Assembly: GCA_013339765.2 (NCBI GenBank)
Contig: CM023454.1
Location: 38,832,950 to 38,896,949, forward strand
Direction of reading: 5' to 3'
DNA length: 64,000 nt
Source: Haemaphysalis longicornis
Taxonomy: Eukaryota > Arthropoda > Arachnida > Ixodida > Ixodidae
The notes under the pieces were generated by a model, which was given only the letters and a program-made list of their open reading frames with translations, did no database searches and was not told the origin of the DNA. Positions 22,804-32,728 of the stretch are shown here, piece by piece; the stretch's first letter is position 1; each line of letters starts with the position of its first letter. The position numbers were made by a program, and so were the translations under genes.

Positions 22804-22830
22804 CTGAGGAAGGAAGTTCCACTTCCGAAA
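22804..22830 (+). other. Hammerhead-ribozyme-core-like hairpin
   Basis: The RNA strand would read CUGAGGA (fits the conserved CUGANGA), then a perfect 6-bp hairpin GGAAGU/ACUUCC with a UCC loop, then GAAA. This is the order of the hammerhead core around helix II. I could not find a convincing helix III with a UH cleavage site, and helix I is at best 3-4 bp, so activity is doubtful. PLEs are known to carry hammerhead motifs in their pseudo-LTRs, and the (TA)n-flanked context fits a PLE-derived scrap. Confidence 0.5.
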
Positions 22831-22928
22831 GTGTTGAACTCATTTCTACTATTCAAGTCAACAGCACCATTGTTGTTCATATTTTTACCTGAACGTCTGT
22901 TCTCGCTGGCCCATTGCAAAACTCAGCA

Positions 22929-22937
22929 ATATATATA

Positions 22938-22975
<38 letters not shown>
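22929..22975. repeat. (TA)n microsatellite
   Basis: A TA dinucleotide tract of about 47 bases immediately upstream of a tRNA-derived SINE copy. Confidence 0.95.
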
Positions 22976-22980
<5 letters not shown>

Positions 22981-23165
22981 GAGGGGAAAATAGCCCCGCC
23001 CCTAGACTATTTGCATCGCATCAGACCGGTATTATAGAGGCCGTGGGTTCAGATCCCACGCGGCGGGCATTTTTTCTCCCCTTTCTTTCTGTCTTTCCAA
23101 ATTCTTCATCTGTTTCAATGACCTACCAAATTATTCTCTTTGCTTTCCTTGGGTTTCTTGACTGA
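22981..23165 (+). repeat. tRNA-derived SINE copy with decayed A box
   Basis: It contains CATCAGACCGGTATTATAGA (anticodon-arm region) and GTGGGTTCAGATCCCACG (B-box and T-arm region), then GCGGGCATTTTTTCTCC and a pyrimidine-rich body. The same order occurs at 31832-32070 (minus) and 32480-32660 (plus). The A-box segment here reads CTAGACTATTTGC and is degraded. Confidence 0.7.
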
Positions 23166-23202
23166 CAACCCTTATTTCCGCACACACACACATAAAAAAA
23201 AA

Positions 23203-23260
23203 ATATATATATACATATATATATATATATATTTATATATACATATATATATATATATAT
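23203..23260. repeat. (TA)n-rich microsatellite
   Basis: An imperfect TA tract of about 58 bases, preceded by an ACAC and poly-A stretch, directly adjoining the 297-bp repeat. Confidence 0.93.
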
Positions 23261-23914
23261 AGGGCAAGGCGGCACCGTAGCGCTGCGGTGTTCTAACCAA
23301 TTCGTCTTCATCGTGCAGATTCTACTCGGCCTACCACTTCGATCCTGCACTGCAATCACCGTAAAGCCGCTGCCTGTCAGCGACGACGGAAGAAATGCAA
23401 CGACGCGCCAAGTGTTCACGGCTCCCGCCCGGATCGCCCGAGATTGTCAACGCCAACAGCCATCGTCGACACGGTCGGATCTCGGCGCATGCGTCCAGCC
23501 ATGGTCGCGCCTCTGGGACCCACCTATAAGTTCGCCACTCACGGGCGCGGCGGCCACAGGGCACGGCGGCACCGTAGCGATGCGGTGTTCTAACCAATTC
23601 GTCTTCATCGTGCAGATTCCACTCGGCCTACCACTTCGATCCTGCACTGCAATCACCGTAAAGCCGCTGCCTGTAAGCGACGACGGAAGAAATGCAACGA
23701 CGCGCCACGAGTTCACGGCACCCGCCCGGATCGCCCGAAATTGTCAACGCCAACAGCCATCGTCGACACGGTCGGATCTCGGCGCATGCGTCCAGCCATG
23801 GTCGCGCCTCCGGGACCCACCTATAATTTCGCCACTCACGGGCGCGGCAGCCACAGGGCACGGCGGCACCGTAGCTATGCAGTGTTCTAACCAATTCGTC
23901 TTCATCGTGCAGAT
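23261..23914 (+). repeat. 297-bp tandem repeat, 2.2 units, GC-rich
   Basis: Unit starts at 23261, 23558 and 23855 (AGGGCAAGGC, then AGGGCACGGC twice) give an exact 297-base period with only scattered substitutions. Because 297 is divisible by three, both strands keep long open frames across units. The plus frame 23313-24107 has no recognisable domain. The third unit stops after CTAACCAATTCGTCTTCATCGTGCAG. That sequence has a branch-point-like CTAAC and a CAG end and could act as a 3' splice site. Splicing is speculation. Confidence 0.85.
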
Positions 23915-24044
23915 GAGGAAACGTTTTGGTAAATGTATCCGCTCAAGTGACCGCTGTTTGTTGGTGCTGCCGTGCCCTCGGCTGTATGACTTTGCGTGTG
24001 ACTGCGCATTGTTTCTCGGAAGACTGTTGTCTCGGATAACTGCC

Positions 24045-24735
24045 AGGCTGAACAATTATGTGCAGCAACTGTCATGGACCTCATGCTGCGTACTCCCGCA
24101 CGTGTGAAATGTTCCAGAGAGAAAAAAAGATAATCAACATCAAGGTAACGGAAAACATCACTTTCCCAGAGGCGTGGAAGAGGTTTGCCTCTTTCCCTCT
24201 GGGGAGGTACGCCGACGCAGCTCGCCGGGGGGCGGATCCGCGTCTGGTTTCAGCGGGGACCCAGTACCGCGAGTGTTACTTGGTCCGCCCCCCCCCCCCC
24301 CTGGGTTGCCTCAGGCAGCCCAACCCGCCTCCGCACCGCTCGCTGAGCCAGCAGCGGCTGTGGGGGCAACCACGTCTGGTGGAAGCGATGCTGCATCCTC
24401 CACTTTCACTCCAGCGTCCCAAGCCACAGGCGAGGGCGCAGAGGAGATGGACTTGGGGCAGCCAGCGGCAGCTCCCACCCCCACCGCACCTCCCCCACCG
24501 CACCTCCATCCGAGGCGTTCCTGAATCCCTCGGTGGTTGTGGGCAAGGAAAAGCGCGCCCCAAAGGGCTCGCGGTCCAAGGAGCCTGATCCCTCAGGCGC
24601 TCCGAGGACATCCGAGGATGAAATGGGCGTCGGTCCGTTCTTGTTTGCGGTGCACCGCAAGGAACGCGTCCCGACGCCAAAGCTTCCCGACAAGCCAAAA
24701 AAGACGAGAGTCACAGCTCCGAAAGACGACACATA
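24045..24735 (+). pseudogene. LINE copy C ORF1 C-terminal remnant
   Basis: It begins at the third zinc knuckle (CSNCHGPHAAYSRTC) and continues through the conserved NITFPEAWKRFASFPLGRYA segment. A run of 13 C at about 24289-24301 replaces the variable Pro-coding stretch and shifts the frame. A further shift lies near 24510-24530. The C-terminus is readable in a third frame (KKTRVTAPKDDT) and ends at 24736. Confidence 0.8.
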
Positions 24736-24769
24736 AACAACACAGTCCAGTAGCTCCGAACACTTCATA

Positions 24770-27700
24770 ATGGGAAGAGAGAACATAGCACAATGGAACT
24801 GCAGAGACCTTCTGAATAATCTTGACGACGTGTATGAGATTCTGCATAGCAATCAGCCAAGTGTAATGTGTGTTCAGGAAACACATGTCAGGAAACACAT
24901 TCAGGAAACACACAAATTTCTTTAATAGATACCTGGTATACAGAAAACACAGGGATGGCTGCACACACTCTTCTGGCGGTGTGGCCATAATCATCCGGAA
25001 ATCATTAGCATGCCACCCTGTCACTTTAAACACTATCCTTGGGGCTGTAGCAATACGCTTAAAAATATTTAATAGGTTGATAACGGTATGCTCCATGTAC
25101 ATTCCTCCTGATGTTACACTTTTGAGTTTTGACTTCGAGGCGCTGGTTCACCAGCTGCCCGAACCATACATTCTAACAGGCGACCTTAATGCTCACAATT
25201 CTCTTTCGGGCTCTTCTCGTACGGATGCCCGAGGTCGCCTGATAGAGAGGTTTATTACATCCTCTGGAGCATGCCTTTTCAACAATAAGCAGCCTACATA
25301 TCATAACATAGCACACAACTCATACTCATGTCTTGATTTGGCTATTGGCTCCGCCGTTCTCTTTCCTCTTCTCGAGTGGGGTGTGGGACCTGACCCATAT
25401 GGCAGTGACCATTTCCCCACTTCATTAACGTATATATGTAAAGGCCCGAGCAGTCCATCTTCCCATAATAGGTTCAATGAAGCACGAGCTAACTGGAACA
25501 CATTTACAGAGACATCCAAACTACACCACACATCCATAGGACACCTACACGTTGAAGAAGCTACCCACCTCCTCACGGCGCACATCCTCGACGCCGCCGA
25601 AAAGTCCATTCCCCACGCCTCTGGTGCCCCGCGCAACCAGCGGAGGCCGTGGTAGAATGAGGATTGTAGGCGGGCTCGAGAGGCCCAAAACAAGGCGTGG
25701 GGTGTCCTTCGTCGGTACCCCACGTCGTGTAACCTCATTTTGTTCAAACGGGCCAAGGCGTTAGGAAAACGTGTGCGCCGTGAGGCGAAACGAGAGAGTT
25801 GGCACACCTTCTTGACATTCATTAATTCATACACGGACACACATAAAGTCTGGACACGTATACGCAAGCTCAAAGGACACCAGACACACAGCCTGCCCCT
25901 GGTTAGTACAACATGGGACACACTGGAAGACCAGGCTAACACGCTTGCACAACACTTCGAACACGTGTCCAGTTCAGCACACTACACGGAACACTTTCAT
26001 GAAACACAAAACATCTGCGGAGAAGACGTCACTGCGTGATAGCAATAAGTCGCACACTTCTTACAATTCTCCTTTTTCAGTTTATGAGCTGAAGGCTGCT
26101 TTGACCACATGTAAACCTTCAGCTCCAGGTGCAGATAAGATTACTTCCACAATGATACAATTCTTACACTCAGACACCCTTGAAGCACTCCTACACCTAT
26201 ACAACAAAATATGGCTTTCGGGTCACATTCCACGCTCTTGGAGGGAGGCCATAGTAGTAGCTGTCCTAAAGGAAGGAAAGGACCCTTCCTCTCCTGCCAG
26301 TTATCGTTCCATTGCCCTGACAAGCGGCCTGTGTAAGCTCTTCGAGAAGATGATAAACAGGAGACTCGTGTACTTCTTAGAGTACAACGGTCTTCTCGAG
26401 AGCTGCCAGGCAGGCTTCAGGGCGGGGCGATCTACCAACGATCAACTCGTTGCATTAGAGGCGTATATCAAAGATGCTTTCCTCCACAAGCAGTACTGTA
26501 TGACAGTCTTCTTTGATCTTGAAAAGGCGTACGATACCGCTTCCTTTGGAATATCGGGTAACATGGTGAATACGCTTGTTAGTTAACTGTCTGAAAGAAC
26601 GTTTTGTGTGCGAGTTGGAACTGCACTTTCTAGGCTTCATGTGCAGGAAAACGGTGTACCGCAAGGTGAAGTTTTAAGTTGCACTTCGATTATTGTGAAA
26701 ATGAATTCTCTTCGGAAGGCATTGCCACCGTCGATTTCATGTTCAATTGATGTAGACGACGTACAATTATCTTTTAAGTCTTGTAACTTGTCTGTCTGCG
26801 AGCGCCAAGTGCAGCTTGGTGTAAACAAGCTGGCCGGCTGGGCATATAGCAACGGTTTTAAATTTAATCCAGGAAAGTGCGCTTGTGTTCTGTTTTCTAA
26901 GAGGCGTGGCATTCGGCCGGATCCAGACATTCGACTCCACGGTCCCTCTATTCCTGTCAAAAAGGAACACACGTTTTTAGGTATAATCTTTGACGAAAAG
27001 CTCACATTCAACCCCCACATAAAACAACTAAAACATAAATGCTTAAAAACAATGAATATCCTGAAGGTTCTGTCGCACATCTCTTTTGGTGCTGACAAAC
27101 AACTTCTTTTACGTGTTTTTACCAGCTTGATAGGCTCACGACTGGACTATGGTAGCGTTGTTTAAGGGTCAGCCACTAAAACATCCCTCAGAATGCTGGA
27201 CCCTGTGCTTCATCTAGGGCTCCGCTTGTCATGTGGTGCCTTTCGGACTAGTCCAGTCGAAAGTCTGTATGTAGAGGGCAACAAATGGAGCCTAGAACGT
27301 CAGCGAACCTACAGAGACTTGCTTTATGCTTTTAAAATCTCATCAATGCCTCACCATCCTTTTACATCAGTTTTTTATGATACATCCTTATCTCAACTTC
27401 TTACTAATCGTCCATCAGTCTCTGCTCCCTTCGCTTTCAGAGTAAGAGAAGAAGCGTCGCAACTTGATGTCATGTTCTCAGACACCATCAAAACCTCCGC
27501 TACTGAACTTCTAGTACCGTGGCAGCTTCGCCCGATATCATGTGATGTATCTTTTATAAGTGTCGAGAAAAACAGAGTGCCTAGAAGCGCGATCGTGCAA
27601 CATTTCTTGTCCCTGCAGCACAAATATAAGTGTGCTGAATTTTACACGGATGCTTCAAAAACTGCCACAACTGTTTCCTGTGCTGCGCATGGTGGCACCT

Positions 27701-28475
27701 TTAATGTCTGTAGAACTATGAATAGAAATACAAGCATCTTTACGGCAGAGGCCTATGGCATACTTCTTGTAGTTCAACATATTGTTCTAAGTCGAATTCC
27801 GTAATCTGTAATTTATACTGATTCTTTAAGTGTTGTGCGTACATTATCTTCACAGAAGTCTAAAAACCATGTGGTCAATGCTCTCATTAGTACTCTTATG
27901 TCTGTGCATGCGTTAAACCTTGAGGTGACCGTGTGCTGGGTGCCAGGGCACTCTGGAAGTCCAGGTAATGAGACCGCAGACCGAATGGCGGCCGCTGCTG
28001 CCCTTACAACTACCATTGACATAACAACAGTACCCTACACCGACATCAAATCACACATCAGACAACACCTTCGCACAACATGGCAAGCACACTGGAATCA
28101 ACAGACTCACAACCAACTACACATTATAAAGCCACTCTTGGGAGCATACACCACTGATACTCACAACAGACACAACGAAGTTACCCTGGCTCGATTACGG
28201 ATAGGCCACACGCATGCAACACATTCACACCTGCTCACGGGATCTCCTAGACCTCTGTGTAGCAGGCGCGGGGGGGCCTATCCGTAGCCCACATACTAAT
28301 AACATGCAAGGCACTTCACACAACACGACACAAACACTTCAGAAAACTCTACAGACAACATATCCCACTACATTCATCGCTGTTTCTAGGGGACTATGCC
28401 AGTGTTTCTGTGAAACGTGTGTTTGATTATTTGTCAGATGTTAAGTTTTTAAACCTTATCTCATATCACGCATAA
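24770..28475 (+). pseudogene. LINE copy C ORF2 remnant (endonuclease, RT, RNase H)
   Basis: ATG at 24770 starts MGRENIAQWNCRDLL. A local expansion of AGGAAACACAT at about 24876-24907 shifts the frame after the catalytic Glu motif. The endonuclease then continues through LTGDLNAHNSLSGS and YGSDHFPT to a stop at 25653 within the conserved PWWNED motif. RT motifs include SYRSIALTSGLCKLFEKMI and FFDLEKAYDT, but the YVDD box has become DVDD (26749-26760). RNase H keeps YTDASKT, TAEAYG, YTDS and PGHSGSPGNETAD, though an in-frame TAA at 27802-27804 cuts it. The C-terminal zinc motif has lost a Cys (LCSRRG). Confidence 0.85.
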
Positions 28476-28778
28476 TCAAATCTGGCCCTATACGCCAGCC
28501 ATCACCATTACTTTTAATTGATTTTACTATGTCCGATTTACATGTTTTTATACCTACCTTTTTGTGGTAATCACCTCGCTTCATTATATAACTTCTTTTC
28601 TGGCGCTCTTTGCACTCGTGGGCCTTACGCCATGAAACACAAACCATCATCATCATGATCATCTCGAACTATCCCCATCGGTAACTTGGTTCGGTCGCCA
28701 TCTTGCCGCCTTGCAGCTCGGCCTGCGAATAAAACGGTTTGCGCGTACTGGTCTGCGTTCACCTACCATTGGCCTTAC

Positions 28779-28788
28779 AATATATATA

Positions 28789-28852
<64 letters not shown>
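28779..28852. repeat. (TA)n microsatellite
   Basis: A TA tract with short interruptions, bordering the left side of the palindromic element. Confidence 0.95.
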
Positions 28853-28853
<1 letters not shown>

Positions 28854-29084
28854 CTAGAGAAAGATAAACTCACAAAGCGCGCAGAAATAGTATAAGTAAA
28901 GAGTCGGATACACAGCAAGAACAATAACAAACAATGTTTACTTACGTAGCGGCAACGGGACTTGCCTTCATCAGAGTAAAGTTCAGCCAAATCATGTAAC
29001 TTTACTCTGATGAAGGCAAGTCCTGTTGCCGCTACGTAAGTAAACATTGTTATTGTTCTTGCTGTGTATCCGGTCTTCTTATAC

Positions 29085-29087
<3 letters not shown>
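28853..29087 (+). repeat. Near-palindromic (TA)n-bounded fold-back element, copy 1
   Basis: Two arms of about 95 bases pair almost perfectly around a ~14-base loop (CAGCCAAATCATGT). An asymmetric extension, TCTAGAGAAAGATAAACTCA, lies on the left only. Each arm contains CTGATGA next to GGCAA...TTGCC, at 29007-29030 on plus and 28951-28974 on minus. This resembles hammerhead core and helix II, but GCTA stands where GAAA is expected. It resembles PLE-type pseudo-LTR sequence, without protein-coding content. Copy 2 at 34330-34570 is the reverse complement. Confidence 0.75.

Positions 29088-29150
<63 letters not shown>
29085..29150. repeat. (TA)n microsatellite
   Basis: A TA tract bordering the right side of palindromic element copy 1. 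Confidence 0.94.
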
Positions 29151-29155
<5 letters not shown>

Positions 29156-29171
29156 TTTAAATGTAGCTATA

Positions 29172-29285
29172 TATAGCGAATCAGAATAGGAAATGAGAGG
29201 CTCGTTGAAATAAGACAGAAAAAAGAATTGCCAGTCAAGAAAACCTCGGAAAGCAATGGGGAGGATTCTTTACTTTGTGGGTGGC
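29172..29285 (-). repeat. 3' fragment of a tRNA-derived SINE
   Basis: ATAGCGAATCAGAATAGGAA and AAGACAGAAAAAAGAATTGC match the corresponding end of the SINE at 31832. The tRNA-related head is absent. As in the other copies, the 3' end abuts a (TA)n tract. Confidence 0.7.
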
Positions 29286-29289
29286 TTCA

Positions 29290-31700
29290 GGATGTGCCTA
29301 AGAAAATTATACTAGGGAGGAGTTAGAAAAGAACTGCTAATGATGACAAGAAAACTCACCTGCTGCTCATGTATAGTTGTACTGTACTGTACTGAAATTC
29401 AAGTTAAATAAAATTTTCTTCGAAATGCCGTGCCAAGTTGACTGCTTCTATTCTATAATAACCAAATCCAAACTTGTCACCCCAAAACTAGTGCGATTCA
29501 CCACATCATTTTTATTGCTTGTTGCCATAAACTTCTCCTAGCTGTCATGTAAAATATATCATAAAATAGCTTTGACAGCGTTGCTTCTAGATCTTGTAAA
29601 AAACTTCCGTTGTTGCTCAAATTTGCGTTAGGTGGATCTTGCTCATTCAAAATGCGTAATTTGGTTTTTAGGATTGTGGTAACAATTATCTAAACCAGTG
29701 AAACGTACCTCCTAGCCGATGACACTTGAGGAAACACGCGTGGTAAGCTAATTTAGCGGGTTCCTCATAAATATTCCAGAAAGCGTAGGGTTTGTGCTGT
29801 GTACGCCTAAAAGGTTACGGCTTGTAGAAACGGCTTGTACGGCTTGTAATAAAAAGTACGCCGCTCGAATTGTCTGAGCCTGCAAGAACGCTCAAGAAAT
29901 GCTTTCCGTTTTCTGCCAGCAATGGGTGTACTAGACGGGAATTAAGCTATTTTTTTCTTTTCTCAGTTTTAGTGCATAAAAAAACAATATATTTCTTATT
30001 TTCTTTTCGAAGACAAAGAATTCACTCTCTTTATTTTAACTGTTTTGGACTTAGACTTATCTACTTGTGTGTGCAGCTCAGTGACCAGCGCTTTCCTAAA
30101 TAAATGCCCAACTTCTGTAAAATCTAAAATGCCGTTCGCAACGTTCATGCGGGCACGTTCTTGCAGCAACAGCTAAAATATAGCTAGAAAAAAAGCTATA
30201 TATCTTCAAAAGATAACTTCCTTGCTACAAGTCCCTTTAGAACTAATGCTTTATTGGTGGTGGAAAGCTGGTGATTTTGATATTCGGACGGAAAATCAAT
30301 CTGCATCGTGATAAATACTTGTGGAGAAAAAATGACATTTTACAGCTGCAAACTCTTTAGTTCATATCTTCAGAAGCAGCGCAAGGCTTTGTAAAATTTT
30401 ATATAAAAATGTCCACAACAATTATTTCTGTACAAATAACTAACACGGCCTTTTTCACAAACGGCATGATATTGAAGACTTGGAGACATCATAATTTTAC
30501 AACTTCATTTCAGAAATATTTCTTCCATTGCGAAAAGAAGAAACTTTATGTCATTCTTCTCCCTTTTTAAATTTTATTTTGTATTATCGCAACCTCAAAA
30601 AGAGGGAAAAAGCTTTCGAATTCATATAAATTTTCTAGAGTACTGTGTATTGTTAGGAAATTTTTTTTAATAACAACTGATGTTTTGCCGGTCACCAGAT
30701 TTCGTATGCGCCTTTTATTAGAGCAACAACAACCACAAGTAGTCAATGTTTTTTTAACAACGCCAAATTAAATTTTGGGAGCACATGAGCGCCGAATGGT
30801 CGAACCGGGCTCGCTAGAATGTGCCTTAATACTGAATTAATACAAAGGTACTTATAATGAATACTGTATTTACAGAACCAAGTTAGCCGAGCCGGACAAT
30901 GAAAGAGCGCCTAGACACGATTGAATAAAATATTTCCAAAAAGTGCCGAAATTTTTTTAGAAAAAAATCTGCTGAATAAAAATTCTAAATTGCCCTCTTA
31001 GAAACAGAAAACAAATTGGCTGTCACTACGCGACGTGACTGCAGGCATTCTTGACATGTAAAGAAAAGGGATTGCGTAGGGATGTCGCTCTCTGCATTTT
31101 CATTGTGCGGTAGACGCAGGGTCGAAATGTTACTCCTTTTGACAACATGTAAAATGATCGCAGCCTTCTGCAGTCATAAGTTAGTCACCATCCCGCCTTG
31201 CTTCATGTAAGGCAGAGCTGCGTAGCGTTACCGGTAATTTATTAAAACAAAGGCATATAAATCCGCCATTGCATGCTGTTAAACAGCATTTACCCTCAAT
31301 TATAGAGTAGAATAAAATGCATTAGCGGTGCAACATATATATGCTTTCGAATTTTCCCCATGCAGCGAGTGACTCTTTTGGGTCTTAAAATTTCACTTTT
31401 CAAGTTTATTTTTTATTGGCACAGCAAATATAAATAGCGAATGAAATGTTACGTACGTAAAATTATTTATCCCCAAGTTATAAGAAAAATTTATATCTGA
31501 TGATATTCGCTGTGTCAACTGGGAATTAGGGACTTTTATTTGAAATTTATGCTCCACTGCAGTATGGGGAAGGTTTAGCTTCTCCCGAACATTTATTGAA
31601 TGCTCAACGCAAATAGTTCGCAAGTTAGAAAATTACACTCATTTTGCCCGGCCTAGTTCTCACCAATTCGAGTCTTTTTATAACTTTCAACTATCTGAGG
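29290..31700. other. No recognisable gene, AT-rich
   Basis: Only short frames and no repeat structure. The longest minus frame, 31393-31623, has no recognisable domain. Confidence 0.5.
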
Positions 31701-31718
31701 TAAACTAGACATTGACTG

Positions 31719-31777
31719 ATATATATATATATATATATAACAATATACATATAATATATATATATATACTATAATAT

Positions 31778-31831
<54 letters not shown>
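31719..31831. repeat. (TA)n microsatellite, interrupted
   Basis: About 110 bases of TA-rich tract with single-base interruptions, directly adjoining the 3' end of the minus-strand SINE. Confidence 0.95.
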
Positions 31832-31833
<2 letters not shown>

Positions 31834-32195
31834 CGAATCAGAATAGGAAGTGAGGGGCTCGTTGAAAATAAGACAGAAATAAGAATTGGCAGACTAGAAG
31901 ACCTCGGAAAGCAAAGGGGAGGATGTAGTAGCTCAAGATACAGAATTTGGAAAATAAGAAAGTAGAGAAGAAATGCCCGCCAGGTGGGATCGGAACCCAC
32001 GACCTCCAGAATACCGATCTGGTGCGATAACCACTACGCTACCAGCGGGGCTACTTTAGCCTTCACTTTCAGGGGTATTTATGTTCTGGTGTTCTTGTTT
32101 CCTGCGCTTGGGGGTGGTAGCCAGCGCCACTCGGACTACTCGGGGTGAAGGGGACCTTCTTTTTAACCCCCGGGCCGTGGGTCTTCTTGACTGCC
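31832..32195 (-). repeat. tRNA-derived SINE, left arm of a large inverted repeat
   Basis: The minus strand reads TAGCGTAGTGGTTATCGC (A box), CCAGATCGGTATTCTGG (5-bp anticodon stem with a 7-base loop) and GTGGGTTCCGATCCCACC (B box and T arm). A CT-rich body ends at the (TA)n tract. The loop would present GGT, a Thr-type anticodon, but U33 is missing. Upstream of the tRNA part is a GC-rich segment (GTCCCCTTCACCCCGAGTAG) that also belongs to the repeat, since it recurs at 32345. Confidence 0.75.
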
Positions 32196-32209
32196 AATTC
32201 TAATTTCTT

Positions 32210-32280
32210 TGTTATTTTCAATGAGCCCCGCATTTCGTATTCTGATTAGCTACATGCATAGCGAGGGCCTCTGTTCTGGC
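32210..32280 (+). repeat. SINE 3' fragment in the spacer of the inverted pair
   Basis: TTATTTTCAATGAGCCCCGC and CGTATTCTGATTAGCTA match the 3' end of the SINE family. This makes a third partial copy between the two arms. Confidence 0.6.
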
Positions 32281-32344
32281 AGTCTTGGTGCCATATTGAG
32301 CTTAAGAGGGTTCAACGCTGGTCTACCACTCTCGACATGTCGTA

Positions 32345-32660
32345 GAAGCTCGAGTCACGGCCCGGGGGTTAAAAAGAAGGTCCCCTTCACCCCGAGTAGT
32401 CCGAGTGGCGCTGGCTACCACCCCCAAGCGCAGGAAACAAAAACACCTAACATAAATACCCCTGAAAGTGGAGGCTAAAGTAGCCCCGCCTGTAGCGTAG
32501 TGGTTATCGCACCAGACCGGTATTCTGGAAGTTGTGGGTTCGGATGCCACCTGGCAGACATTTTTTCTCCACTTTCTAATTTTCCAAATTATGCATCTTG
32601 AATTACTACATCCTCCCCTTTGCTTTCCGAGGTATTCTTCACTGCCAATTCTTATTTCTG
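32345..32660 (+). repeat. tRNA-derived SINE, right arm of a large inverted repeat
   Basis: This is the mirror of 31832-32195, with the same GC-rich leader, then TAGCGTAGTGGTTATCGC, CCAGACCGGTATTCTGG and GTGGGTTCGGATGCCACC, ending at a (TA)n tract at about 32661. Shared leader, head and body make arms of roughly 320 bases separated by about 150 bases. Both arms keep A- and B-box-like promoter elements, so Pol III transcription could have mobilised the family. Confidence 0.75.
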
Positions 32661-32728
32661 TTATATATATATATATATATATATATTATTATATATGCAA
32701 ATAACGCATAACGCATATATATATATAT

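Larger units (their letters stand above)
24033..28655 (+). mobile_element. LINE copy C, same family as A and B, 5'-truncated
   Basis: Similarity to copy A begins at GATAACTGCCAGGCT, inside the ORF1 zinc-knuckle region. It runs through ORF2 to the ATC-rich tail at about 28647-28658. The 3' UTR aligns with copy B (TGGCGCTCTTTG near 28600 and 17952). TCTCG at both edges is a possible but very short target-site duplication. Frameshifts and stops make it inactive. Confidence 0.87.

Noticed and set aside
22451..23165. Ile-Tyr repeat peptides in frames through (TA)n tracts
   Set aside because: These are translations of a dinucleotide repeat with no independent support.
23313..24107. Host gene encoding a 264-residue protein
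   Set aside because: The frame is explained by a 297-base tandem unit whose length is divisible by three. It runs into LINE copy C out of that element's frame and has no known domain.
24033..28658. Target-site duplication TCTCG around LINE copy C
   Set aside because: Five bases shared at the two edges is too short to distinguish from chance.
29007..29030. Active hammerhead ribozyme in the palindromic element
   Set aside because: CTGATGA and a helix II-like stem are present, but the following GAAA is replaced by GCTA in both copies, which would abolish the core. Kept only as a resemblance.
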